Position numbers and translations under genes: made by a program. Under the pieces are notes generated by a model. It made no database searches. It saw only the letters and a program-made list of their open reading frames with translations, and was not told the DNA's origin. Below, piece by piece: positions 22,817 through 31,268 of a stretch of DNA of 64,000 nucleotides. This stretch comes from Marinilabilia salmonicolor JCM 21150. GTDB lineage: Bacteria; Bacteroidota; Bacteroidia; Bacteroidales; Marinilabiliaceae. The stretch's first letter is position 1. Each line of letters starts with the position of its first letter. The stretch spans positions 124,001-188,000 of the forward strand of contig NZ_AJKI01000040.1 in assembly GCF_000259075.1 (NCBI RefSeq), read 5' to 3'.

Positions 22817-25800
22817 TTACATCCATTTTTGAATGGTATGCTGGAGATCATTCAATTTAACCGGCTTCCCGATATAATCATTCATCCCGGCTTCCAGACA
22901 TGCCTCTCTGTCGCCTTTAAGAACATTGGCGGTCATTGCAATAATCGGGGTGGAAATGCCTGCCTTTCGCAATTCACGGGTGGCATCCAATCCGTTTAAA
23001 ACCGGCATCTGAATATCCATCAGAATGGCATCAAAAGTTTCCTGATTCTTTATGAGTAAATCCACCGCTTCAGCCCCGTTGTTAGTTATAGTGGTAACCA
23101 TTCCTATTCTGCTAAGCATTTTTTCTGTTATTTTCTGATTGATGGGGTTGTCTTCCACCAGCAGAATTTTCTTATTTTCTTTGGGTTTGGAATTGTAATT
23201 ATCGGAACTTTTGTCGGTATCGATGCCGAATATCAGTTGATTGATAATGTGGAAAAGTTCTGTGTGCTTAATGGGTTTTTCCAGCACCATATCAAATCCC
23301 TGAAATGCATGTTTGTTTTGCGAGGTGAAAAGTAATGTTTTAATATTGGGGGCTGTCTCTTTTATTTTTTGAATACCTGTTTCTTCATTATTGCTGAAGA
23401 TGTGGGAGTCAATAAGAATCAGGTTAAAGCTCTTATCTTCGATCAGTTTCTCAAATGCGGATTTCTCATCACTTACAGTTACAGGCGTTATTCCCCAGTT
23501 GTGAAATGCTTTTTTTAACAGCAATAAGTTGGTTTTATGATTGTCCACAATCAAGGCTTTCAATGACTTCATTCGTGGATTTTTGAAGTCATCCTGCTGG
23601 TTTTTCTTATCGGCTTTGAATGGAAGGATGAAGTGAAATACAGACCCGGGGTTTTCTGCCGACCAGGCAAAGTTGGGGTTGGGACTTTCCACCCATATCT
23701 TTCCCCCCATTAGTTCTACAAGCATTTTCGAGATGCTGGTTCCAAGCCCGGTGCCACCATATTTTCGGGTAGTTGACCCGTCAGCCTGAGTGAAAGACTC
23801 AAATATTTTTTCTCTTTTATCGGGAGGAATTCCTATTCCAGAGTCTTCAATGGCAAAATGAACATTTAGGTTTTGTCCTTCCTGCTTCTCAAGGTCCACT
23901 TTTAGCACCACTTCTCCTTCCTGAGTGAACTTCACAGCATTTCCCATCAGGTTGATGATGATTTGAATCAGCCGTCCTTCATCCCCAAGCAGGTTTGAGG
24001 GGATGGTCTCCTCCACCGAGGCAATAAGCTCCAGATTTTTATCGTGGCTTCTGAAAGCCATCTGGTCCAGAAGGTAATCAACTGTTGAGCGGATATTGAA
24101 TGAGTATGATTCGATTTTCATTTTTCCGGCTTCAATTTTTGAGAAGTCCAGAATGTCATTGATAATGTTCAGCAGATTGTCGCAAGAGCGGCTGATGATG
24201 GTAATGATGTTTTGCTGTTCACGGTTTAGCCTGGTTTGTCCCAGCAGTTCTGTGGCACCGATAATTCCATTCATGGGCGTACGGATTTCATGGCTCATAT
24301 TGGCCAGAAACTCCGATTTTGCTTTGTTGGCTTCTGCCTCCCGGTGTTGCATCTCTTTTTGGGCCGAGATGTCCATGAATGCTTCCAGACGTACCTGCTG
24401 ATTGTTGATCTTTAGGGGGATGATATTCTTGAGTATTACTCTGGAGATGTTATTCTCCTTCACATTAAGTCTTTCCTCAAGAGTAGATATGGTAAGCCCG
24501 GATCCATCATCCTTATAACGTTCATGCTTGATGGTTTCAAAGAGTTGGTTGTATCCCTGTTGCTTCACCTCCTGAATGGCATCCTCAAGGTTCTCAAATC
24601 CCATGATGGTTGCTGCTGTGGAGTTGATTTCAACAATATTCCGGTTTTCGTCGGTAATCAGGATTCCCACAGGCAGGTTTTCGGTAATGGTTTTAAGCGT
24701 TTCAATAGATTCCCTGAGCGATTGTGTCAACAGACGTTTTTCTGTTACATCTTCTTTTATAGCGATAAAGTTGGAGATGGTATTTTCATCGTTGAGAACC
24801 GGGGTGATGTATATCTTATCCCAGGCGGTTTCCCCCTTTTCGTTGGTAGATCGGATTTCTCCATTCCAGGTGCGGCCTTCCTGAATATTCTCAAGTAGAA
24901 TTTTGGCAAACTCATCGTTCTTGTCCGATTGGAGCAGGTGGAGACTGGTGCCCTCTATCTCCTTCTTGGTCAGGTTGTTTTTTTGTTCGAAGGATTTGTT
25001 GACGTATTCAATAATGCCATTGGTATTGGTGATCATGATGGAAACCGGACTTTGTTCCACAGCTTTTAATAGTTTTACATTGGTCTCCTCTGCTTTCCGC
25101 CGGTGGAGGATGACTAATCCGATTTGATTAATTATAATAAAGGTAATGCTACCCACCAGGAGGGAGAAGATTATTAAACTCAGATATTTTATTCGGGAAT
25201 ATCTCTCAAACACAAAGATGCTTCTTTCGTTTAATTCCGAAATGGTTTTACTGATTTGAAAGGAGATCTGATTTTCTATTTCATAGATTCGTGCAAGAAT
25301 ACTTTCTGCCTGTTTTTGATAAAAATTGATGGATTCCAGGTTCTCTTTGGCTATCGGGGCGTTGCCTGTCATTTGTCCCTTCAGAGAACCTGTGATTTTG
25401 GCACTTAACGATTGCAATTCGTAGAGCATGGAAGGAATGTCGCGAATTTCCGGAATTGTTCCGGTATATTCATCGGGGCGGTAGTCGATAACTTCGGCTA
25501 TCCGGTCGGCATTTTCCATATTTACAGCTTTCATCACTGTAATGCTTCCACCTTTGTCAAGTTTATCCAACATTGTCAGGCTTCGGTTGATGTTCTGCCG
25601 GATTCTGTTTTGAAGGTTGTTTAGTTGTTGAGGATGTGTTACGGAAGAATATGACTTCAAGTCCAGATTGATGTTGAGCAGGTTTTCCTTCAGTAAAGCT
25701 TCTATTCGTTGTTTTTGTTCCTGGTTTCTTATTGTATTCTGATAGTGGATGGTATAGGTTTTGTCGAAATAATTACCGATAATGAGGATGGAGGCAATGG

Positions 25801-25918
25801 TAAAAATAAATATCCCCAGCAGAAGATATAATTTGTTGATCAGGGGCTCTTTAAAAAGTCCGCTGCTCTTTCCGAATGGAAGCCTTCTTAGAATATTCTT
25901 ACTTGTTTTCAGGACCAA
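22817..25918 (-). CDS. hybrid sensor histidine kinase with two receiver domains
   Basis: A 1033-residue membrane sensor. TM1 is about 31-52, a Gln/Asn-rich helical extracytoplasmic region about 55-240, TM2 about 245-268. Two PAS domains follow (about 275-400 and 405-530). HisKA has FLANMSHEIRTPMNGIIGAT with the phosphorylated His near 545. The ATPase domain shows IIINLMGNAVKFT, DSGIGIPP and GTGLGTSISKML. Receiver 1 (about 783-895) has VDN instead of an acidic pair, though LILIDSHI keeps the acceptor-like Asp. Receiver 2 (about 916-1033) is complete (LLVEDNP, LMDIQMP, MTAN, GKPV). The first in-frame start is a TTG at 25918; no ATG precedes TM1. The signal and output are unknown. Confidence 0.92.
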   Translation of the reverse strand: MVLKTSKNILRRLPFGKSSGLFKEPLINKLYLLLGIFIFTIASILIIGNYFDKTYTIHYQNTIRNQEQKQRIEALLKENLLNINLDLKSYSSVTHPQQLNNLQNRIRQNINRSLTMLDKLDKGGSITVMKAVNMENADRIAEVIDYRPDEYTGTIPEIRDIPSMLYELQSLSAKITGSLKGQMTGNAPIAKENLESINFYQKQAESILARIYEIENQISFQISKTISELNERSIFVFERYSRIKYLSLIIFSLLVGSITFIIINQIGLVILHRRKAEETNVKLLKAVEQSPVSIMITNTNGIIEYVNKSFEQKNNLTKKEIEGTSLHLLQSDKNDEFAKILLENIQEGRTWNGEIRSTNEKGETAWDKIYITPVLNDENTISNFIAIKEDVTEKRLLTQSLRESIETLKTITENLPVGILITDENRNIVEINSTAATIMGFENLEDAIQEVKQQGYNQLFETIKHERYKDDGSGLTISTLEERLNVKENNISRVILKNIIPLKINNQQVRLEAFMDISAQKEMQHREAEANKAKSEFLANMSHEIRTPMNGIIGATELLGQTRLNREQQNIITIISRSCDNLLNIINDILDFSKIEAGKMKIESYSFNIRSTVDYLLDQMAFRSHDKNLELIASVEETIPSNLLGDEGRLIQIIINLMGNAVKFTQEGEVVLKVDLEKQEGQNLNVHFAIEDSGIGIPPDKREKIFESFTQADGSTTRKYGGTGLGTSISKMLVELMGGKIWVESPNPNFAWSAENPGSVFHFILPFKADKKNQQDDFKNPRMKSLKALIVDNHKTNLLLLKKAFHNWGITPVTVSDEKSAFEKLIEDKSFNLILIDSHIFSNNEETGIQKIKETAPNIKTLLFTSQNKHAFQGFDMVLEKPIKHTELFHIINQLIFGIDTDKSSDNYNSKPKENKKILLVEDNPINQKITEKMLSRIGMVTTITNNGAEAVDLLIKNQETFDAILMDIQMPVLNGLDATRELRKAGISTPIIAMTANVLKGDREACLEAGMNDYIGKPVKLNDLQHTIQKWM

Positions 25919-26337
25919 TTTGTTGCGTTTTTTGAGGTCAGGAATTTGTTGAACTGTCTGGTATGGTTAAGGTTAATTAGTTGAAAAAGGTTTTCCGTCT
26001 ATTGCAAGCAGGTGTTAACGCCCCGGACAATGCACTTTGTTGAACTTGTCGGATGTTAACAATTGATGGTTTCTTACAAAGTATGCTTCGTGCTCGTCGA
26101 TAAATTAAGTTTTTGTTATGTGTCTGATTCCCAAAGTCCATTTGCAATGTTTGCGACCGCGTGCCGCCTAAAGCTTTAGCGGTGGCGCAAACCGCCAAAA
26201 GAGCAGTTTACTCTCCGATAAGGAGTATTTTGGCAGCAATGATGCGAAGCAAGTGATTCTTTAAGGGAATACACTAATTAAATGCATGCTCAAGATAGGG
26301 AATTAACATGTGAAAATAAAGATACGGACTCTAAAAA
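25919..26337. other. 419-bp gap, imperfect inverted repeats only
   Basis: Spacer between the hybrid kinase start and the end of the ModA-like gene. Around 26161-26195 is a GC-rich imperfect inverted repeat centred on TAAAGCTTTA (26168-26177). A small open frame on the minus strand (25977-26198) overlaps it and is not credible. No tRNA; no clear promoter box. Confidence 0.5.
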
Positions 26338-27195
26338 TCATATTGGTTGGCGAATTCCATACTTTTCAAAAATTTTCCGAGCATTTTCCTGATTCAGGAT
26401 TGAAAGAAACTGCAGTGCATTTTTTTTATGGCTTCCCGTGTTTAGCAACACTGCCACTGCAGGAAAGCTTTTGTGTGGCGACTGTATTGAGAGGGTGTCC
26501 ACCTGTGTTCTGATGCTGTTTGTGAGGTAGTCCGACTCCCAGGCAATGGCCAGAGATGCATGATTGGATGCAATATTCCTTACCAGACTTCTGGAATCAA
26601 CGGTCAGAAAAAGCACCGAATTCATAACCTGATCATACAACAGATGCTTTCGCAGGAGTATTCCGCTGGAAAATCCAAGTGTGCTGCTTTCAGGATTGGC
26701 TAAAATAATTCCGTTCTCGGGAGTTGTAAGAGATTCTAATGCTCCGGAAAGTTTCAGTGGGTTTTTTCTTGGTATGATGAATACCAGGGTTTGATTTCCT
26801 AAATATACTGAGTCTGAAATCATTTCCGGTGATGCTGCCAGAATTTTATTAAGCGCTTCCCGGGAGTCAGGAATGAATATGTCGGCTTCACGCCGGTAAT
26901 GGATAAGATTAATGAGATTTCGGGCACAATCGTTCTGAATGCTGATGTTGAGACCTGTACTGTCTTCATATTCCTGCACAATTTCCAGAACAGGAGCCAG
27001 GATTCCGTTTTCACAATAAATAATCATGTCCGGGTCCTCTTCTTTATCGGTTTCTTTTGCTGTATTGCAGGCACCGCTAAAAAAGAAAATCAGAAAGCTG
27101 AAGAGCATTATGGGAAAATGGGTCAGCCATTTTTCCAAGGCTGAAGTTTGATGTTTGTAAAGGCGCTCTCTCGTTGATTGTTGACTGTCATACAT
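26338..27195 (-). CDS. ModA-like periplasmic substrate-binding lipoprotein
   Basis: A 285-residue protein of the molybdate/tungstate-type binding family (bacterial extracellular solute-binding). After a basic N-terminus comes a hydrophobic stretch and lipobox FFSGAC (Cys about 43). The mature part begins with MIIYCENGILAPVLEIVQEY, and contains the family blocks READIFIPDSREALNKI (about 98), LVFIIPRKNPLKL (about 140) and NPESSTLGFSSG (about 167). An internal ATG at 27108 is an alternative start with a more usual signal length. No ABC permease or ATPase is adjacent, so it is an orphan binding protein, perhaps for an oxyanion; ligand residues are not assigned. Confidence 0.75.
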   Translation of the reverse strand: MYDSQQSTRERLYKHQTSALEKWLTHFPIMLFSFLIFFFSGACNTAKETDKEEDPDMIIYCENGILAPVLEIVQEYEDSTGLNISIQNDCARNLINLIHYRREADIFIPDSREALNKILAASPEMISDSVYLGNQTLVFIIPRKNPLKLSGALESLTTPENGIILANPESSTLGFSSGILLRKHLLYDQVMNSVLFLTVDSRSLVRNIASNHASLAIAWESDYLTNSIRTQVDTLSIQSPHKSFPAVAVLLNTGSHKKNALQFLSILNQENARKIFEKYGIRQPI

Positions 27196-27424
27196 ATGAT
27201 TGACATTTCAGTATTGGCCCGGAAAAATAGCGATTACAGACTGTTGTGATTCTTCATTTCGGAGAGTGTCACGATCTGCCGGGCGGTTTTTGCAAATAAC
27301 TCGTAATTGGTCAAATGCAAGTTACAACCATAATGATTTTATAATCATTTGATTAATCACAAAAACCGTGTTGTTGGTCAAATGTTAATGATGTATGATA
27401 GAAACGAAAGAGAGTCCTGAATTA

Positions 27425-28501
27425 TTATTTCACTTTCCGGCTCAGGAAGTGTCTTCTTATCCAGCGTGGCACCATAAATGTTCCAAAAATCAGGTATGGG
27501 TAATAGCTTACCATACGCCACATAAAGGCCATGGCAATTCCTGTTCCCACGGGAATAAAAGCCGCAAGAAATTCTTTGAATACATATTCGGCAAATCCGC
27601 TACCTCCCGGAGTGGGGCTGATAAGCATCATGATCCACATAACCAGTTGCTTGGCAAAAACATGGAAGTGATCCTCCCAGTTGAGCCACTTTATTCCCAG
27701 GAAGGTTATGATAAGGGTGTTCACCACCCAATAGCGGGAGGTCCAGCTGAAAAATGTTGCTGCGAATGCTTTTATCCATTTTGATAATGGCCAGCCACTG
27801 AATTCCTTGGATGTCTGAATAAGGTCGGTGCCCGATTCGTTGGCCTGTGGACGCCACTTGCGGATGATGGGCAATTTGAAAATCATCAGAAGCAGCCATT
27901 TTAATCCGCGTGGATTGATGAACAAACCGTAGCTCAGAATGAGCGTGTAGAGTAGTTTAATAGAATAACCACCCATGGCAAGCAGGAAAAAGTTGTTTTT
28001 GTACCATGGAAGGGCGGCGTCGGCAGCATCCAGAATAAAAATGTCGGAACGCCCGAGCAGTAATAATATGATTGGAAAGGTGAGAATAAAATAGAGCTCA
28101 TCGAGAAAAGAGGTGACCATCACCACTGCCGTACTTCTTCCCAACCGGACTCCTTCTTTGTTTAGGAAAAATATGGCTACGCTGGTACCTCCAATGGCTG
28201 AGGGGGTAATGGCGGAGGTGAACTCCCAAAGCATAATAATGTTGAAAACCTTCTTCCACGATAATTCATTGTTGGTAAGAATCCGAATTCGCAGCATGTA
28301 GCCAAAATCTCTGACTGCCATCAGCAGAAAGGATACCAATAACCAGAAGACAGACCAGAAAGTAAACCTTACAAAGCTAAAGCTGCCTGGCTCAAATTCC
28401 CGGTAAAGCAAAAAACCGGTTACCGATAATCCTATAAGAATTGGCAGGATTATCTTACTGGGGTTAATACTTTTTATGATTTTACCTGAGTTGTCTGTCA
28501 T
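27425..28501 (-). CDS. lysylphosphatidylglycerol synthase TM-region family protein (UPF0104)
   Basis: A 358-residue inner-membrane protein with about seven to eight hydrophobic segments. It matches the flippase-like transmembrane domain of MprF/AglD without the catalytic aminoacyl transferase part. The segment MLISPTPGGSGFAEYVFKEF near residue 292 is the conserved P-x-P-G-G-x-x-E motif of the family, and TSAITPSAIGGTSVAIFFLN near 95 is the other. A role in moving lipids or lipid-linked sugars across the inner membrane is suggested by the family. It stands alone, with 229 bp to the ModA-like gene and 195 bp to tRNA-Ala. Confidence 0.87.
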   Translation of the reverse strand: MTDNSGKIIKSINPSKIILPILIGLSVTGFLLYREFEPGSFSFVRFTFWSVFWLLVSFLLMAVRDFGYMLRIRILTNNELSWKKVFNIIMLWEFTSAITPSAIGGTSVAIFFLNKEGVRLGRSTAVVMVTSFLDELYFILTFPIILLLLGRSDIFILDAADAALPWYKNNFFLLAMGGYSIKLLYTLILSYGLFINPRGLKWLLLMIFKLPIIRKWRPQANESGTDLIQTSKEFSGWPLSKWIKAFAATFFSWTSRYWVVNTLIITFLGIKWLNWEDHFHVFAKQLVMWIMMLISPTPGGSGFAEYVFKEFLAAFIPVGTGIAMAFMWRMVSYYPYLIFGTFMVPRWIRRHFLSRKVK

Positions 28502-28651
28502 CTGTATTTCCTGAATAATTGAGCTATCGTTGGTGTCTGTAATAGCCGGTGATTGATGCTTGTTGTTGGAGAGACAAATTTAAGGCTTACATTTAACAAC
28601 CGAAAGACACGGTGTTAAACTTTCTGAAAATGATATTAATAAAAACAAAAA

Positions 28652-28672
28652 AACCGGACGTTCTGTCCGGTT
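28652..28672 (-). terminator. terminator of tRNA-Ala
   Basis: An 8-bp stem AACCGGAC / GTCCGGTT with a 5-nt loop, followed on the minus strand by seven Ts, 25 bp after the tRNA 3' end. Confidence 0.85.
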
Positions 28673-28696
28673 CTTCGTATATTAGTATAACAAACG

Positions 28697-28770
28697 TGGA
28701 GATGAGGGGAGTCGAACCCCTGACCTCGTGACTGCCAGTCACGCGCTCTAGCCAACTGAGCTACACCCCC
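28697..28770 (-). tRNA. tRNA-Ala (anticodon GGC)
   Basis: Read on the minus strand: acceptor GGGGGTG pairs with CATCTCC with G-U pairs, discriminator A. D-arm GCTCAGTTGG is typical. The anticodon stem CGTGA/TCACG encloses CTGGCAG, so the anticodon is GGC. T-arm GGGTTCGACTCCC. CCA is not encoded. Confidence 0.95.
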
Positions 28771-29079
28771 GGTTTTCGAATTGCAAATATAAATGAAAAT
28801 CGGGAAACTGGCCAAAGGATTTTCGAAAAAAATGTGGTTTGGATTGGTTTTTGTTGCGTATTTGCTGTTAAGGTGTTGAGATTTAGCTGTAAAAGGAATT
28901 CTTTCAGAGGTTTTGTTCTTTTGAATGATTAAAAAGAACCGTTAAAATTGCTTGGGTTTGATTATAAAATCCTATTTTTAGCCTCTCAAAATGAAAGACG
29001 ACTTTTGTTCGTTAGATTTTGGAACATTGAAAAGCAGTAAGAGACATTAAATTTTAGGCACCAAAATTCGATTTTTATT
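28771..29079. other. 309-bp spacer between tRNA-Ala and tonB
   Basis: Divergent control region. Its left end holds the tRNA-Ala promoter. The rest is A/T-rich leader of the TonB gene without a clear -7 match or hairpin. Confidence 0.45.
28784..28816 (-). promoter_or_regulatory. promoter of tRNA-Ala
   Basis: Minus-strand TATATTTG (28784-28791) is an exact Bacteroidetes -7 box, preceded about 21 bp upstream by TTTG (28813-28816) as the -33 element. Confidence 0.7.
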
Positions 29080-29760
29080 ATGGAAGTAAAAAAGTCGCCC
29101 AAAGCAGATTTGGAAAGCAAAAAGTCAGTCTTTATGCAGATTGGACTTGTTGTGGTGCTTTCTCTGGTTTTCATCGCCTTTGAATGGACATCAACCGATG
29201 CAGGTGTCAATGAAGGGTTTAAGATTGAAGAAGAGGAAGTAGAGGAGGAGATCATTCCGATCACCACCCAGGAAGAAGTGAAACCACCGCCGCCGCCGCC
29301 ACCACCGAAAGTGACAGATGTATTGAATATCGTGGAAGACGACGTGGAACTTGAGGAGGAGCTGGTTATTGAAGATACCGAGGCTACCGAGGAGATGGAA
29401 GTTGACTTTTCCGACATGGAAACTGATGAAGAAGAGGAAGAAGCTCCGGTTTTCTTTATTGTGGAAGACATGCCTGAGTTTCCCGGCGGAGATGCTGCGT
29501 TACACAAGTATCTTGCAACTTCCGTAGATTATCCTGTGATTGCTCAGGAAAACGGAATTCAGGGACGTGTGTATGTGAAGTTCGTAATTAACACCGATGG
29601 TTCTGTAACAGATGTTCAGATTGCCCGTGGTGTTGACCCGAGTCTTGACAAGGAAGCTATCCGGGTTGTTAAGAGTATGCCCAAATGGAAGCCCGGTAAG
29701 CAAAGGGGTAAATCGGTAAGAGTATCTTACACTGTACCCATCAACTTTGTGCTTCAATAA
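29080..29760 (+). CDS. tonB: energy-transducer TonB-family protein
   Basis: A 226-residue protein that couples the proton-motive force to TonB-dependent outer-membrane transporters such as SusC. It has a short basic N-terminus, one membrane helix (about 18-35), an acidic stretch, a proline block of eight Pro (about 71-78), and a very acidic linker rich in Glu. The C-terminal TonB fold begins at FPGGDAALHKYLA (about 131) and continues through GIQGRVYVKFVINTDGSVTD and WKPGKQRGKSVRV to the last residue. The FPGG start is typical of Bacteroidetes. No ExbB/ExbD is adjacent. It ends 26 bp before a strong terminator. Confidence 0.93.
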   Translation: MEVKKSPKADLESKKSVFMQIGLVVVLSLVFIAFEWTSTDAGVNEGFKIEEEEVEEEIIPITTQEEVKPPPPPPPPKVTDVLNIVEDDVELEEELVIEDTEATEEMEVDFSDMETDEEEEEAPVFFIVEDMPEFPGGDAALHKYLATSVDYPVIAQENGIQGRVYVKFVINTDGSVTDVQIARGVDPSLDKEAIRVVKSMPKWKPGKQRGKSVRVSYTVPINFVLQ

Positions 29761-29785
29761 TAGCATTAAAAAGTTTTAAAATATG

Positions 29786-29812
29786 AAAAAGCCCGGTTCT
29801 GCCGGGCTTTTT
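29786..29812 (+). terminator. rho-independent terminator of tonB
   Basis: An 11-bp stem AAAAAGCCCGG (29786-29796) with CCGGGCTTTTT (29802-29812), 5-nt loop, in a T-rich run, 26 bp after the tonB stop. Confidence 0.92.
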
Positions 29813-29874
29813 TAATTTTGTTTTTTTGCATTGCTGAAGAAGGTTTTTTCCTCTTCTTTTTGATGTAAATCAAT

Positions 29875-29882
29875 TACTTTTG
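29875..29882 (+). promoter_or_regulatory. candidate -7 box for hflX
   Basis: TACTTTTG matches TAnnTTTG, 24 bp before the ATG at 29907. A proper -33 TTG at about 20 bp distance is not seen. Confidence 0.35.
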
Positions 29883-29906
29883 CATCTGTAAATATTGCAC
29901 AATACT

Positions 29907-31118
29907 ATGAACGATCTGATATCGACAGAAAAAGAACTTGAAAAAGTTGTTTTAGTGGCCATTCGTACTCCTGATGTATCTGACCGGGAGGTGGAGGAGT
30001 ATCTTGATGAACTGGCTTTTTTGGCTGAAACGGCAGGTGCTATCCCTGTGAAACGTTTTGTGCAGTCGCTTCCCATGCCCGATAAACGGTATTTTGTGGG
30101 AAGCGGAAAGTTGGAAGAGATTGTGGAGTATGTGAAAGTACATGAAGATGTTGACTCCATTATATTTGATGATGAACTGACTCCTTCCCAGTTGAGGAAC
30201 CTGGAAGGGGCTTTCAGAAGACGCATTCTTGACCGGACAAATCTGATTCTCGATATTTTTGCACGCAGGGCACGTACTGCGCATGCAAAAACACAGGTTG
30301 AGCTTGCTCAATATCAATACCTGCTGCCACGCCTTACCCGCATGTGGACACACCTGGAGAGACAACGTGGGGGTATTGGAATGCGCGGACCGGGAGAGAA
30401 AGAGATTGAAACGGACCGTCGGATTATCCGCGATAAAATCTCCAAGCTTAAAAATGACCTTCAGAAGATTGATCGTCAAATGGCCACTCAGCGCAAGAAT
30501 CGTGGTAAACTTGTGCGGGTGGCTTTGGTCGGATATACCAACGTGGGTAAAAGTACACTGATGAATACGCTTGCCAAGAGTGAGGTGTTTGCCGAGAATA
30601 AACTTTTTGCGACCCTTGATACCACTGTTCGTAAGGTAGTGGTGGGCAATCTGCCGTTTCTTCTGGCAGATACCGTAGGTTTTATCCGGAAATTGCCCCA
30701 CCACCTGGTAGAATCGTTCAAATCGACTCTTGATGAGGTGCGTGAGGCTGATATTTTACTGCATGTGGTGGATATTTCACATCCCGGTTTTGAGCAGCAG
30801 ATTGAAGTGGTAAACAAAACACTTCACGAAATTGATGAACGGGAAAAGCCCATGGTTATGGTTTTTAATAAGGTGGATGCTTTTACCTATACGGAAAAGG
30901 AGGAGGACGATCTAACTCCGGAAACACGGGAGAATTACTCTTTGGATGATTTGAAAGAGAGTTGGATGGCCAGGGATACTAAAAGCATTTTTATTTCAGC
31001 AAAGGAAAAGACCAATTTTGAGGAGTTCAGAGAGCTGTTGTATCGTGAAGTGGTGAAAATTCATGTCACCCGGTTCCCTTTTAACGACTTTCTTTATCCG
31101 GATATCGAAGCAGAATAG
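29907..31118 (+). CDS. hflX: GTPase HflX
   Basis: A 403-residue ribosome-associated GTPase that splits stalled ribosomes under stress. I use the ATG at 29907 (MNDLISTEKELEKVVLVAIR); the in-frame TTG at 29895 is weaker. The N-terminal HflX domain contains YFVGSGKLEEIVEYV and DELTPSQLRNLE, then the glycine linker ERQRGGIGMRGPGEKEIETD. The G domain has VALVGYTNVGKSTLMNTL (P-loop about 208), DTTVR (G2), DTVGFIRKLPHHLVESFKST (G3) and NKVDAF (G4). Length is a little short of E. coli HflX. It converges on the purine phosphorylase gene, with a long perfect hairpin between. Confidence 0.96.
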   Translation: MNDLISTEKELEKVVLVAIRTPDVSDREVEEYLDELAFLAETAGAIPVKRFVQSLPMPDKRYFVGSGKLEEIVEYVKVHEDVDSIIFDDELTPSQLRNLEGAFRRRILDRTNLILDIFARRARTAHAKTQVELAQYQYLLPRLTRMWTHLERQRGGIGMRGPGEKEIETDRRIIRDKISKLKNDLQKIDRQMATQRKNRGKLVRVALVGYTNVGKSTLMNTLAKSEVFAENKLFATLDTTVRKVVVGNLPFLLADTVGFIRKLPHHLVESFKSTLDEVREADILLHVVDISHPGFEQQIEVVNKTLHEIDEREKPMVMVFNKVDAFTYTEKEEDDLTPETRENYSLDDLKESWMARDTKSIFISAKEKTNFEEFRELLYREVVKIHVTRFPFNDFLYPDIEAE

Positions 31119-31257
31119 ATTGCTTCGCCTTGCTCGCTAAGACGATTTCCAGGATATAAAAAGTTGGAGGGGTTGATTTTCGGCATTGCCAAAAATCAAC
31201 CCCTCCAACTTTTTATATCCGGTAAAGTCGCGTCGGTGCGAACTTAGTGAAGCAATC
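31117..31257. repeat. palindromic element with perfect 29-bp stem between hflX and PNP
   Basis: The arms 31152-31180 and 31192-31220 are exact inverse copies (starting GGATATAAAAAGTTGGAGGG) around an 11-nt loop. Outside, GATTGCTTCGCCTTGCTCGC (31118-31137) is partly mirrored by GATTGCTTCACTAAGTTCGC, read on the minus strand from 31256 down. As the two genes converge here it may end both transcripts, but there is no simple T-tail, and the ATTGCTTCGC word is typical of dispersed repeats. Confidence 0.8.
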
Positions 31258-31268
31258 CTGATTTTTCA

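Noticed and set aside
23500-24900. several plus-strand open frames of 70-125 residues in the kinase region
   Set aside because: All are antisense shadows of the hybrid kinase; no independent signals.
25977-26198. 73-residue minus-strand open frame
   Set aside because: Lies over an imperfect inverted repeat, has a low-complexity start and no recognisable features; more likely repeat sequence.
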